A program made the position numbers and the translations under genes. The notes under the pieces were generated by a model. That model saw only the letters and a program-made list of their open reading frames with translations, did no database searches and was not told the DNA's origin. Positions 1 through 5,478 of a stretch of 5,478 bases of DNA are shown here, one piece after another (position 1 is the stretch's first letter; every line of letters begins with the position of its first letter). The stretch is from Ruminococcaceae bacterium UBA5408 (GTDB taxonomy: Bacteria > Bacillota > Clostridia > Oscillospirales > Acutalibacteraceae), in the NCBI GenBank assembly GCA_002407645.1, contig DHNU01000020.1:1-5478 (forward strand), written 5' to 3'.

Positions 1-12
1 GAGATAAACGGA

Positions 13-279
13 ATGAAAAATAATTTTTTAAAAACCGTTTTGTTAATAATTTTGCTTTTATTGGCCGTTGTTTTGGGGCAGATTATAGGTAACGCATGTT
101 CTTCGAATAAATATCTGTCTTGGCTTTCGGCATCGCCGAATTTTGGCTTTTCTCCCGTTGAACTTAATTTATCCGTTATTAAACTAACTTTTGGAGTTTG
201 GGTAAAAATAAATATAGCACAGGCAATTTTGATTTTAACCGCAATAATATCTTACACAAAAATTAAAGTTAAGGAGTAA
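13..279 (+). CDS. DUF4321 family small membrane protein
   Basis: This 88-residue protein has two predicted membrane helices, about residues 7-26 and 66-81, joined by a loop of about 40 residues. I recognise the DUF4321 pattern. The first helix carries a glycine-spaced LGQIIG stretch (21-26), the loop has a GFSPVELNLSVIKLTFG segment (45-61), and a K-[IL]-N motif (65-67) opens the second helix. The family has no known biochemical function. In Clostridia it typically sits directly upstream of maf and the mre genes, as here, so a role at the membrane in envelope growth is plausible but only inferred. The ATG lies 12 bases from the window edge, so its promoter and most of its ribosome-binding context are not visible. 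The stop lies 9 bases before maf, and the maf ribosome binding site is inside this gene, so the two are probably co-transcribed. Length is normal for the family. Confidence 0.82.
   Translation: MKNNFLKTVLLIILLLLAVVLGQIIGNACSSNKYLSWLSASPNFGFSPVELNLSVIKLTFGVWVKINIAQAILILTAIISYTKIKVKE
271..276 (+). promoter_or_regulatory. maf ribosome binding site inside the DUF4321 gene
   Basis: AAGGAG covers the last codons of the upstream gene just before its TAA stop (277-279). The spacing to the maf ATG is 12 bases, longer than the usual 5-9. No better Shine-Dalgarno or alternative start is visible. The overlap suggests that translation of the two genes is coupled. Confidence 0.65.
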
Positions 280-288
280 AGATAAATT

Positions 289-861
289 ATGCTGCTTCTT
301 GCATCTTCATCACCACGACGCAGTGAACTTTTACAAAAGGCCGGCTATGATTTTAAAGTAGTTCCCGCAAATGTAAAAGAGATTGTTCCCCCCGGAACCA
401 CTCCCCTTAAAATAGTTGAAATTCTCGCAACTGCAAAAGCCGAAGCTGTCGCAAAGAATAATCCCGACGACACCGTGCTTGCGGCTGATACACTGGTTGT
501 ATTTAAAAGCCGTGTTCTCGGAAAACCGAAAAATGAAGAAGAAGCAAAATCCATGCTTAAACTTCTTTCCGCAAATGTTCATCAGGTTTATACGGGATAC
601 TGCATTATTAAAGGCAATAAACTTTTTCGCGGACATGAATGTACATCGGTAGAATTTTACAGCCTTAAGCCGGAAGAAATAGATGCTTATGTTAAAACGG
701 GTGAACCGCTCGACAAAGCCGGTGCTTACGGAATACAGGGCCGCGGTGCATTGTTTATTAAAAGAATAAACGGTGATTTTTACAACGTTATGGGTTTGCC
801 TATTGGTAAAATTCATCGAATTTTAAAAGATTTACAAAATTCTAATGATGAAAACTCCTAA
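289..861 (+). CDS. maf: Maf family nucleoside triphosphate pyrophosphatase
   Basis: Maf proteins hydrolyse non-canonical or excess nucleoside triphosphates to the monophosphate and pyrophosphate in the cytoplasm. The B. subtilis member was first noted as inhibiting septum formation when overproduced. This 190-residue protein has normal length and all the family blocks: the N-terminal ASSSPRRSELL loop (5-15), the LAADTLV block with the expected catalytic Asp67, LGKP (77-80), the VYTG block (100-103), DKAGAYGIQG (142-151) and NVMGLP (166-171). The Arg after SPR, the Lys in LGKP and the Gln in GIQG fit the YhdE-type subfamily, known for dTTP, UTP and related pyrimidine substrates, rather than the YceF type; this subfamily call is from memory of the motifs. 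The ATG is chosen because the family always starts within a few residues of the SSSPRR loop. It lies in the transcription unit of the DUF4321 gene. No terminator follows it, so some read-through into mreB is likely. Confidence 0.95.
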   Translation: MLLLASSSPRRSELLQKAGYDFKVVPANVKEIVPPGTTPLKIVEILATAKAEAVAKNNPDDTVLAADTLVVFKSRVLGKPKNEEEAKSMLKLLSANVHQVYTGYCIIKGNKLFRGHECTSVEFYSLKPEEIDAYVKTGEPLDKAGAYGIQGRGALFIKRINGDFYNVMGLPIGKIHRILKDLQNSNDENS

Positions 862-886
862 ATATTTAGCATAATCAAAATAATTG

Positions 887-915
887 TTGAGAATTGGCTC
901 TTTAAAGGTTATAAT
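887..915 (+). promoter_or_regulatory. sigma-A type promoter of mreB
   Basis: TTGAGA (887-892) matches the -35 consensus TTGACA at five of six bases. TATAAT (910-915) is a perfect -10 box. The spacer is exactly 17 bases. Transcription should start near 921-923, giving an untranslated leader of about 45 bases before the mreB ATG at 968. This is the best promoter in the window and shows that mreB need not depend on transcription from upstream of maf. No operator or riboswitch-like structure is apparent in the short leader. Confidence 0.8.
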
Positions 916-952
916 AAATATAATTATTATGATTTTTAATCCGTCTGTTTTG

Positions 953-960
953 AAAGGGGA
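953..960 (+). promoter_or_regulatory. mreB ribosome binding site
   Basis: AAAGGGGA stands 7 bases before the ATG at 968. It fixes the start there rather than at the upstream in-frame TTG at 884. That TTG lies upstream of the -35 box and would add 28 residues with no counterpart in MreB proteins. Confidence 0.8.
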
Positions 961-967
961 AAAACTC

Positions 968-1981
968 ATGTTTTCTAAGGATATAGGTATAGATTTGGGA
1001 ACTGCCAATACACTCGTTTTTATGAAAGGAAAAGGCATTGTAATGCGCGAACCTTCGGTTGTCGCCGTTGATGTCCGTTCCGACACCGTTTTGGCAGTAG
1101 GCAAACAAGCTAAAGAGATGATTGGACGTACACCGGGCTCCATTGTCGCGGTTTGTCCTTTAAAAGACGGCGTTATTGCCGATTTTGATATAACAGCAAC
1201 AATGCTTAAACATTTTATTAAAAGAGCAGTTAAATCCACAGCTTTTTCAAAGCCTCGTATTGTTGTCTGCATTCCTTGGGGTGTTACCGAGGTTGAACGC
1301 CGCGCGGTTAAGGATGCCGCCCGCCAGGCAGGCGCAAAAGATGTTGAGCTTATTGAAGAACCCATGGCGGCCGCTATCGGTGCGGGGCTTCCCGTAGACG
1401 AACCAATCGGAAGTATGGTAGTTGATTTGGGCGGCGGTACAGCTGAAGTTGCCGTTATTTCGCTCGGCGGTATTGTCACTTCCGTATCCGTACGTGTTGC
1501 GGGCAATAAATTTGACGAATCCATTACATCATACGTAAAAAAGAAATATAATCTTCTTATCGGTGAGCGCACCTCAGAAGAAATCAAAATAAAAATCGGC
1601 TCCGCTTTTCCGACAGAAGACAACGAAGACGCTTCCGTAGAAATTAAAGGACGCAATCTTGTTGACGGGCTGCCGAAAAATATCGTAATAACCGCAACAG
1701 AAATTCGTGAAGCTTTAAAAGACCCGCTGTCGCTTATTATTGACGCAATTAAATCGACGCTTGAAAAAACTCCGCCGGAGCTTTCCGCCGATATCATCGA
1801 CAACGGAATCATGCTTACGGGCGGCGGCGCTTTACTGCGTGGTATTGATAAACTAATAGAGCAGGAAACCGGAATGCCGGTTCACATTGCCGAAAATCCG
1901 CTCGACTGTGTTGTTGACGGAACGGGTAAAAGACTCGAAATTGAAATGCCGTCCTCCTACTATAAAAACAACAAGAAATAA
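968..1981 (+). CDS. mreB: rod shape-determining protein MreB (bacterial actin homologue)
   Basis: MreB is an ATP-binding actin homologue. It polymerises into antiparallel filaments on the inner face of the membrane and orients the elongation machinery. The 337-residue length is typical. Phosphate-1 loop [10 protein letters not shown] is at 6-15, [13 protein letters not shown] at 130-142, phosphate-2 loop VVDLGGGT at 151-158 and the adenosine motif [11 protein letters not shown] at 283-293. Glu131 and Thr158, the positions implicated in ATP hydrolysis in characterised MreBs, are both present. A short hydrophobic tip near Ala92-Phe93 (AFSKP) corresponds to the membrane-insertion loop. Two small departures are Trp104 in IPWGVT, where other MreBs have a smaller residue, and Ala159 in GGGTAE, where Thr is common. 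Paralogues Mbl and MreBH are possible alternative names, but position directly before mreCD favours MreB. It has its own promoter (887-915) and an intrinsic terminator 5 bases after the stop, so it is probably partly monocistronic. Confidence 0.96.
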   Translation: MFSKDIGIDLGTANTLVFMKGKGIVMREPSVVAVDVRSDTVLAVGKQAKEMIGRTPGSIVAVCPLKDGVIADFDITATMLKHFIKRAVKSTAFSKPRIVVCIPWGVTEVERRAVKDAARQAGAKDVELIEEPMAAAIGAGLPVDEPIGSMVVDLGGGTAEVAVISLGGIVTSVSVRVAGNKFDESITSYVKKKYNLLIGERTSEEIKIKIGSAFPTEDNEDASVEIKGRNLVDGLPKNIVITATEIREALKDPLSLIIDAIKSTLEKTPPELSADIIDNGIMLTGGGALLRGIDKLIEQETGMPVHIAENPLDCVVDGTGKRLEIEMPSSYYKNNKK

Positions 1982-1986
1982 GTTTG

Positions 1987-2013
1987 GCGGAGGGATTGTC
2001 TCTCCGCTTTTTT
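1987..2013 (+). terminator. intrinsic terminator after mreB
   Basis: GCGGAGGGA (1987-1995) pairs with TCTCTCCGC (1999-2007) around a 3-base TTG loop. This gives a 9-bp GC-rich stem with one G-T wobble. Six T residues follow immediately (2008-2013). This is a textbook Rho-independent terminator, starting 5 bases after the mreB stop codon. It separates mreB from mreC-mreD-PBP2, although partial read-through is common at such sites. Confidence 0.85.
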
Positions 2014-2030
2014 CACTCTATGCCATAACT

Positions 2031-2045
2031 TATATTACATATAAA
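2031..2045 (+). promoter_or_regulatory. possible weak promoter for mreCD-PBP2
   Basis: The AT-rich gap after the terminator contains two -10-like boxes, TATATT (2031-2036) and TATAAA (2040-2045). Neither has a convincing -35 box at 16-18 bases; the nearest candidates (TTTTCA 2010-2015, TTCACT 2012-2017) are mis-spaced or overlap the terminator T-run. A promoter is expected here if the terminator works, but the sequence supports it only weakly. The alternative is read-through from the mreB promoter. Confidence 0.25.
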
Positions 2046-2054
2046 AATTAAAAT

Positions 2055-2063
2055 AAGGGGGTG
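2055..2063 (+). promoter_or_regulatory. extended ribosome binding site of mreC
   Basis: AAGGGGGTG differs from the full Shine-Dalgarno AAGGAGGTG by one A-to-G change, which still allows a G-U pair with 16S rRNA. Nine contiguous pairs are therefore possible. It lies 5 bases before the TTG at 2069 and decides that start. No ATG near the N-terminal helix has a comparable site. Confidence 0.75.
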
Positions 2064-2068
2064 CTGTT

Positions 2069-2941
2069 TTGAAAAATTATTTTAACTCTGCCTCTTTTAA
2101 AGTGATGGTGACTATAGTTTTCGTTATGTTCTGCCTTATGCTTTATACTGCAAGCACAAACAGCTGTGTTGTATCAAATCTTTTCGGTCTTGCGGCAACA
2201 CCTATGCAGAAAGTAAGCACCGTTGTTACAAATAATGCCAGTGCGACGGCAAAGTCCGCTGCCCGTTCGGTGGACGAGCTTGAAGCTGAAAACGAAGCTC
2301 TTAAAAAACAGGTAAGTGAACTTAACAAAAAACTTGTCAAATATTACAGCTATCAGCAGGAAAATGCACAGCTGCGTAAATTCCTTGAACTAAAAAACGA
2401 AAATCAGGATTTTAAACCTGTTTCTGCGGCGGTAATCGGGCGCGACCCGTCAAACCTTTTTAATGATTTTCAAATAGACAAAGGTACTCTTTACGGAATT
2501 TCCGTTAACGACCCTGTTATTACAGAAGACGGAGTTATCGGCTGGATTTCAAGTGTAAATTCCAGTTACAGCAGGGTTACTTCGATTTTATCGCCCGATA
2601 CAAAAATCAGTGCCATTGATAAAGTTAACCGCGATTCGGGAGTAGTCAGCAGCGATATTAAACTTGCCGACCGCGGGCTTGTAAAACTTTCTTATTTGGC
2701 GGCGGACACTACCGTAAAAGCAGGCGACATCGTCGTTACAAACGGACTTGGCGGTATGTTCCCACGGGACCTTCCAATAGGCAAGGTTACAGAAGTAAAG
2801 CATTCTCCCTACGACGTTTCCCTTTATGCCGAAATTAAACCTTTTGCCGACGCCAAAACGGTACGCGACGTTATGGTTATAACTTCGTTTGAGGGACAGG
2901 GACAAGTCTTAAAAGACACGACTTCAACCGAGGATAAATAG
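2069..2941 (+). CDS. mreC: rod shape-determining protein MreC
   Basis: MreC is a bitopic membrane protein on the outer face of the cytoplasmic membrane. It binds PBP2 and is thought to switch it to the active state. The 290-residue protein has the family layout: a short cytoplasmic N-terminus, one membrane helix at about 11-29, a charged coiled coil at about 67-112 (DELEAENEALKKQVSELNKK), then the beta-rich MreC domain from about 117 to 272. Recognisable family blocks are AAVIGRDPSNLFNDFQIDKG (120-139), EDGVIGWI (153-160) and GLGGMFPRDLPIGKV (226-240). The tail after about 275 is short and polar. Translation starts at TTG (2069), chosen because of the strong site at 2055-2063 and because the next in-frame ATG would cut into the membrane helix. 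The mreD start is 1 base past the stop, so the two are translationally coupled. TTG is the only non-ATG start among the genes here. Confidence 0.95.
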   Translation: MKNYFNSASFKVMVTIVFVMFCLMLYTASTNSCVVSNLFGLAATPMQKVSTVVTNNASATAKSAARSVDELEAENEALKKQVSELNKKLVKYYSYQQENAQLRKFLELKNENQDFKPVSAAVIGRDPSNLFNDFQIDKGTLYGISVNDPVITEDGVIGWISSVNSSYSRVTSILSPDTKISAIDKVNRDSGVVSSDIKLADRGLVKLSYLAADTTVKAGDIVVTNGLGGMFPRDLPIGKVTEVKHSPYDVSLYAEIKPFADAKTVRDVMVITSFEGQGQVLKDTTSTEDK

Positions 2942-2942
2942 A

Positions 2943-3452
2943 ATGGACAAAATGAAATTCATTCGGTATTTCGCTTATACAATAGAATTATTCGTTGTTT
3001 TTATGATACAGGAAACCCCCGGTCTTATTCCTGAAATTTTAGGAGCAAAACCAATAATATTAATTCCCGCCGCTTTGTCAATAGCTCTTTTTGAAAATGA
3101 AACCGCGGGGATGATATTCGGACTTTACGGCGGTCTTCTGATTGATTTCGGTGCAGGCGGAATAATGGGCTTTCACGGGCTTATACTTTCGGTTATGTGT
3201 TACATTATCGGAAGAATGGCGTCCGACCTTATTCAAACAAATTTTTTGACCTCTATGATGGTTTCCCTTATCTGCTCGGGTATTACTGTATTTCTGCAGT
3301 TTGTATTTTTCTATATTTTATATAATTATTCACACGTTTTTTACGCCCTTTGGGCACATTATCTGCCGCGCTTTTTATACACTGCGGCAATAATGCCGGT
3401 AACATACTATTTTAACAGAGCCCTGTTCACGCAAATTAATGATAAAGAGTAA
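2943..3452 (+). CDS. mreD: rod shape-determining protein MreD
   Basis: MreD is a polytopic membrane protein that works with MreC and the RodA-PBP2 synthase in lateral wall growth; its exact activity is unknown. This 169-residue protein is almost entirely hydrophobic. Likely helices lie at about 8-24, 37-52, 55-70, 75-92, 103-127 and 138-158. The family features seen are a proline-bearing second helix (PIILIPAALSIALF, 37-50) and the glycine-rich stretch GMIFGLYGGLLIDFGAGG (56-73) with Asp68, followed by a GFHGL turn (76-80). Length is normal. A GAGG ribosome binding site (2930-2933) lies within the end of mreC, 9 bases before the ATG. The second ATG, at 2952, is a possible alternative start. 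Position between mreC and a class B PBP gene supports the call strongly, since MreD sequences diverge greatly. Confidence 0.92.
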   Translation: MDKMKFIRYFAYTIELFVVFMIQETPGLIPEILGAKPIILIPAALSIALFENETAGMIFGLYGGLLIDFGAGGIMGFHGLILSVMCYIIGRMASDLIQTNFLTSMMVSLICSGITVFLQFVFFYILYNYSHVFYALWAHYLPRFLYTAAIMPVTYYFNRALFTQINDKE

Positions 3453-3457
3453 AGGAG
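3451..3457 (+). promoter_or_regulatory. ribosome binding site of the PBP2 gene, overlapping the mreD stop
   Basis: AAAGGAG starts within the TAA stop of mreD (3450-3452) and sits 6 bases before the ATG at 3464. This fixes the PBP2 start and indicates a continuous mreC-mreD-PBP2 transcript. Confidence 0.8.
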
Positions 3458-3463
3458 CTGCAA

Positions 3464-5478
3464 ATGGACAAGTTCAAAGAAAATTCTCGCTATTTTATAA
3501 GTGCAGGGGTTGTCATTGTTATAATGCTTGTCTATGTACTGCGCCTTGTTGACTGGCAGCTTATAAACGGAGCCGAATTTAGGAGTCTCGCTGACAAAAC
3601 CCGTTCCCCCATTGTAACAATGGACGCCGCGCGGGGAGAAATACTCGACGTTAACGGAGTGGGACTTGCTGTTAATAAAACAGGATATGCAATTGTTTTT
3701 GAAAAGGCTTACATGGACACAAAAAACGAAAACAAAACAATTTATCAAATGATTAGCCTTTTAAACAGCTTAAATGAAAAATGGACCGATGAATTGCCTA
3801 TAAAAATTAACAATAAGGGTTCATATGAATTTATTAAAGATAAAGAAAAAGACATTAAAAAATTAAAATCCAAAGATTTTTTAAATATGAACGAGTACGC
3901 CACTGCCGATGACTGTATGGCGGAACTTATAAAAAAATATAAAATCAATGGGTATCCAAAGAAAGAAACACGCGATATCGTATCGGTTCGCTATAATATG
4001 GAGAAAAACTGGTTTGGAGTTTCAAATCCGTATATTTTTGCACCGGACGTTAAAAAAGATACCGTTGCTATAGTAAGTGAAAATTCTCCGATTCTTCCGG
4101 GTGTAACGGTCAAAGTTACCACTATGCGTGAAAATCCGGACGGAACGGTAATTCCCCATGTTATGGGAACTGTGGGTGCAATTTCAAAAGAAGAATACGA
4201 TGTTTTAGAAGTAAAAGAGGAAAAAGGGTATGCATTAAACGACACACTCGGGAAAAGCGGAATTGAAAAAAAATATGAAGATACATTACGGGGAAAATCG
4301 GGTGAAAAGGTTGTTGAAATAAACAACAAAGGTTCCCTTGTTTCAGAGGCAATAAAAAGCCCGCCCAAAAACGGTAATACAGTATTTTTAACTATAGACA
4401 GCAGAATACAAAAAGTACTTAACAAATCCCTTGCAGACAATGTAAATGGCGCTCAGGCATACGGCAGAAGTGTTTCGGCTGTCAGAGGTCCGAAACACGG
4501 TGAAGACTGCGTTGCGGGCGGAGCTGTTGTTTTAAATGTTAAGGATTTTTCGGTGCTTGCGGCATCAACTTATCCTTCCTATGATTTAAACAAATATAAA
4601 AATGATAAAAATTACTATTCAACATTGATAAATGATAAAGCAAAGCCGCTTATTAACCGCGCATTTAACGGTATTTTCACCCCGGGTTCTTCGTTTAAAC
4701 CCGCCGTTGCTATGGCGGCACTTCAAGAAAACAGTATTACGAATTCAACCGTAATAGACTGCACTCATGTTTATGAGCGGTTTGCTCCGTCTTTTACCCC
4801 AAAATGCATGGGGCATCACGGACCTATAAGTTTAAACACTGCGCTTGCAAAATCCTGCAACATTTTCTTTTTTGAAACAGGATTCCGCACAGGAATAGAA
4901 AATATGAACTTATACTGTAAGAGGCTCGGACTCGGTGTTAAAACCGGATTGGAGATAGACGAAAGCGCCGGAAAACTCGCAGGCCCTCAGCAGCGTACTT
5001 CTATGGGAGGAACATGGCAGGGCGGCGACACCATTCAGGCAGCAATCGGACAAAGCGACAACCAGTTTTCTCCGCTTCAGCTTGCAACTTACTGCGCAAC
5101 TATTGCCAATAACGGTACAAGACTTCAAACTCATATAGTAAATAAAATCACCGATTATTCACAAAAAAACATTGTTTCAAAAACCGCACCGAAGGTAGCC
5201 GATAACGCCGGTGTATCACAGAAGAACATAGACTATGTAAAAAGCGGAATGCGTTCTGTTGCCACAAGCGGTACCGCAAGTTCAATGTTCCGCAACTACG
5301 GCATAGCAATAGCGGGTAAAACCGGTACTGCTGAAGGCCCGGGGTCGGATAACGTTACATTTATAGGTTTTGCTCCGTATGAAAATCCTGAAATAGCCGT
5401 TGCCGTTGTTTTGGAACACGGTGCAACAAGCCGTTTTTCAAATACCGTTGCAAAAGATATTTTCGACGCGTATTTTTA
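3464..5478 (+). CDS. mrdA: penicillin-binding protein 2, class B elongation transpeptidase (3' end cut by window)
   Basis: This enzyme cross-links peptidoglycan stem peptides outside the membrane during elongation, in partnership with the RodA glycosyltransferase and under MreC-MreD control. The frame is open from the ATG for 671 codons to the window edge. It has a short basic N-terminus and one membrane anchor (about 11-29). The pedestal domain follows (about 46-290), with the RGEI motif at 57-60 and SGIEKKYEDTLRG at 265-277. The transpeptidase domain begins near LTIDSRIQ (309-316). Active-site motifs are complete: SSFK with nucleophile Ser409 and Lys412, SCN (464-466) and KTG (619-621). GQSDNQFSP at 529-537 is a further family block. 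The pedestal is lysine-rich at about 140-155. No transglycosylase domain precedes the pedestal, so this is class B. Cys433, Cys448, His452 and Cys465 form a possible metal site. SpoVD/FtsI-type PBPs are similar, so the PBP2 name rests on the mreCD context. The last two bases, TA, follow DAYF, a plausible C-terminus, so the stop may be only a base away. Confidence 0.92.
   Translation, partial: MDKFKENSRYFISAGVVIVIMLVYVLRLVDWQLINGAEFRSLADKTRSPIVTMDAARGEILDVNGVGLAVNKTGYAIVFEKAYMDTKNENKTIYQMISLLNSLNEKWTDELPIKINNKGSYEFIKDKEKDIKKLKSKDFLNMNEYATADDCMAELIKKYKINGYPKKETRDIVSVRYNMEKNWFGVSNPYIFAPDVKKDTVAIVSENSPILPGVTVKVTTMRENPDGTVIPHVMGTVGAISKEEYDVLEVKEEKGYALNDTLGKSGIEKKYEDTLRGKSGEKVVEINNKGSLVSEAIKSPPKNGNTVFLTIDSRIQKVLNKSLADNVNGAQAYGRSVSAVRGPKHGEDCVAGGAVVLNVKDFSVLAASTYPSYDLNKYKNDKNYYSTLINDKAKPLINRAFNGIFTPGSSFKPAVAMAALQENSITNSTVIDCTHVYERFAPSFTPKCMGHHGPISLNTALAKSCNIFFFETGFRTGIENMNLYCKRLGLGVKTGLEIDESAGKLAGPQQRTSMGGTWQGGDTIQAAIGQSDNQFSPLQLATYCATIANNGTRLQTHIVNKITDYSQKNIVSKTAPKVADNAGVSQKNIDYVKSGMRSVATSGTASSMFRNYGIAIAGKTGTAEGPGSDNVTFIGFAPYENPEIAVAVVLEHGATSRFSNTVAKDIFDAYF

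Noticed and set aside
331..816. Open frame of 161 codons on the minus strand across maf
   Set aside because: It is antisense to a well-conserved maf gene, and its translation is rich in Phe, Cys and Asn with no family resemblance.
858..869. Perfect 12-base palindrome CTAAATATTTAG covering the maf stop codon
   Set aside because: It is nearly all A and T, has no loop or T-run that would make a terminator, and occurs only once. Chance in AT-rich sequence is the simplest explanation, though its position just before the mreB promoter was noted.
894..924. Second promoter candidate for mreB (TTGGCT with TATAAT at 919-924)
   Set aside because: The spacer is 19 bases and the -35 match is poorer. The overlapping pair at 887-915 with a 17-base spacer is clearly better.
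884..967. Upstream TTG start giving MreB 28 extra residues
   Set aside because: The TTG lies upstream of the -35 box and before the expected transcript start. The extra residues match nothing in MreB, and the ATG at 968 has a strong ribosome binding site.
832..1812. Long open frame of 326 codons on the minus strand across mreB
   Set aside because: It lies opposite a certain mreB gene. Its translation is low-complexity, rich in Ser, Ile and Thr, with no recognisable domain. It is a shadow of sense codon bias.
3991..4440. Open frame of 149 codons on the minus strand inside the PBP2 gene
   Set aside because: It is opposite the pedestal domain of PBP2, whose frame is continuous and carries family motifs. 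No ribosome binding site or motif supports it.
1..5478. Defence system, mobile element, CRISPR array, tRNA or other novel cassette
   Set aside because: The window is filled by co-directional housekeeping genes with uniform composition. No direct repeats, terminal inverted repeats, transposase, integrase or RNA gene signatures were seen.

Overview
The window is a classical cell-shape (elongasome) locus from a low-to-moderate GC Gram-positive bacterium, most likely a member of class Clostridia. The evidence is the gene order DUF4321 - maf - mreB - mreC - mreD - class B PBP, strong AAGGAG-type ribosome binding sites, sigma-A-like promoter boxes, a TTG start codon and the sequence character of the proteins. 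All real genes lie on the + strand. The window holds no RNA gene, mobile element, CRISPR array or prophage, and no non-genic stretch longer than about 110 bases.

Layout. Positions 13-279 encode a small two-helix membrane protein of the DUF4321 family. It is followed 9 bases later by maf (289-861), a nucleotide pyrophosphatase often found beside mre genes. A 106-base gap holds a near-consensus sigma-A promoter (887-915) and a strong ribosome binding site for mreB (968-1981). Just after mreB is an intrinsic terminator (1987-2013). A further AT-rich stretch leads to mreC (2069-2941, TTG start with an extended Shine-Dalgarno), mreD (2943-3452, 1 base after mreC) and a penicillin-binding protein 2 gene (3464 to the window edge, ribosome binding site overlapping the mreD stop).

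How the genes work together. MreB forms membrane-associated actin-like filaments. MreC and MreD are the membrane partners that link and activate the cell-wall synthase. PBP2 is the elongation transpeptidase that cross-links new peptidoglycan. Maf and the DUF4321 protein are genomic companions whose link to wall growth is by association only. The terminator suggests that MreB, a soluble polymer needed in many copies, is made at a different level from the low-copy MreC-MreD-PBP2 membrane complex.

The locus as a whole is ordinary. The observation most worth a second look is in PBP2. Cys433, Cys448, His452 and Cys465 (the middle residue of the SxN motif) fall at spacings that match, as I recall it, the Asp-Asp-His-Cys zinc site described next to the active site of Acinetobacter PBP2. 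This suggests a Cys3His metal site in a Gram-positive elongation PBP.
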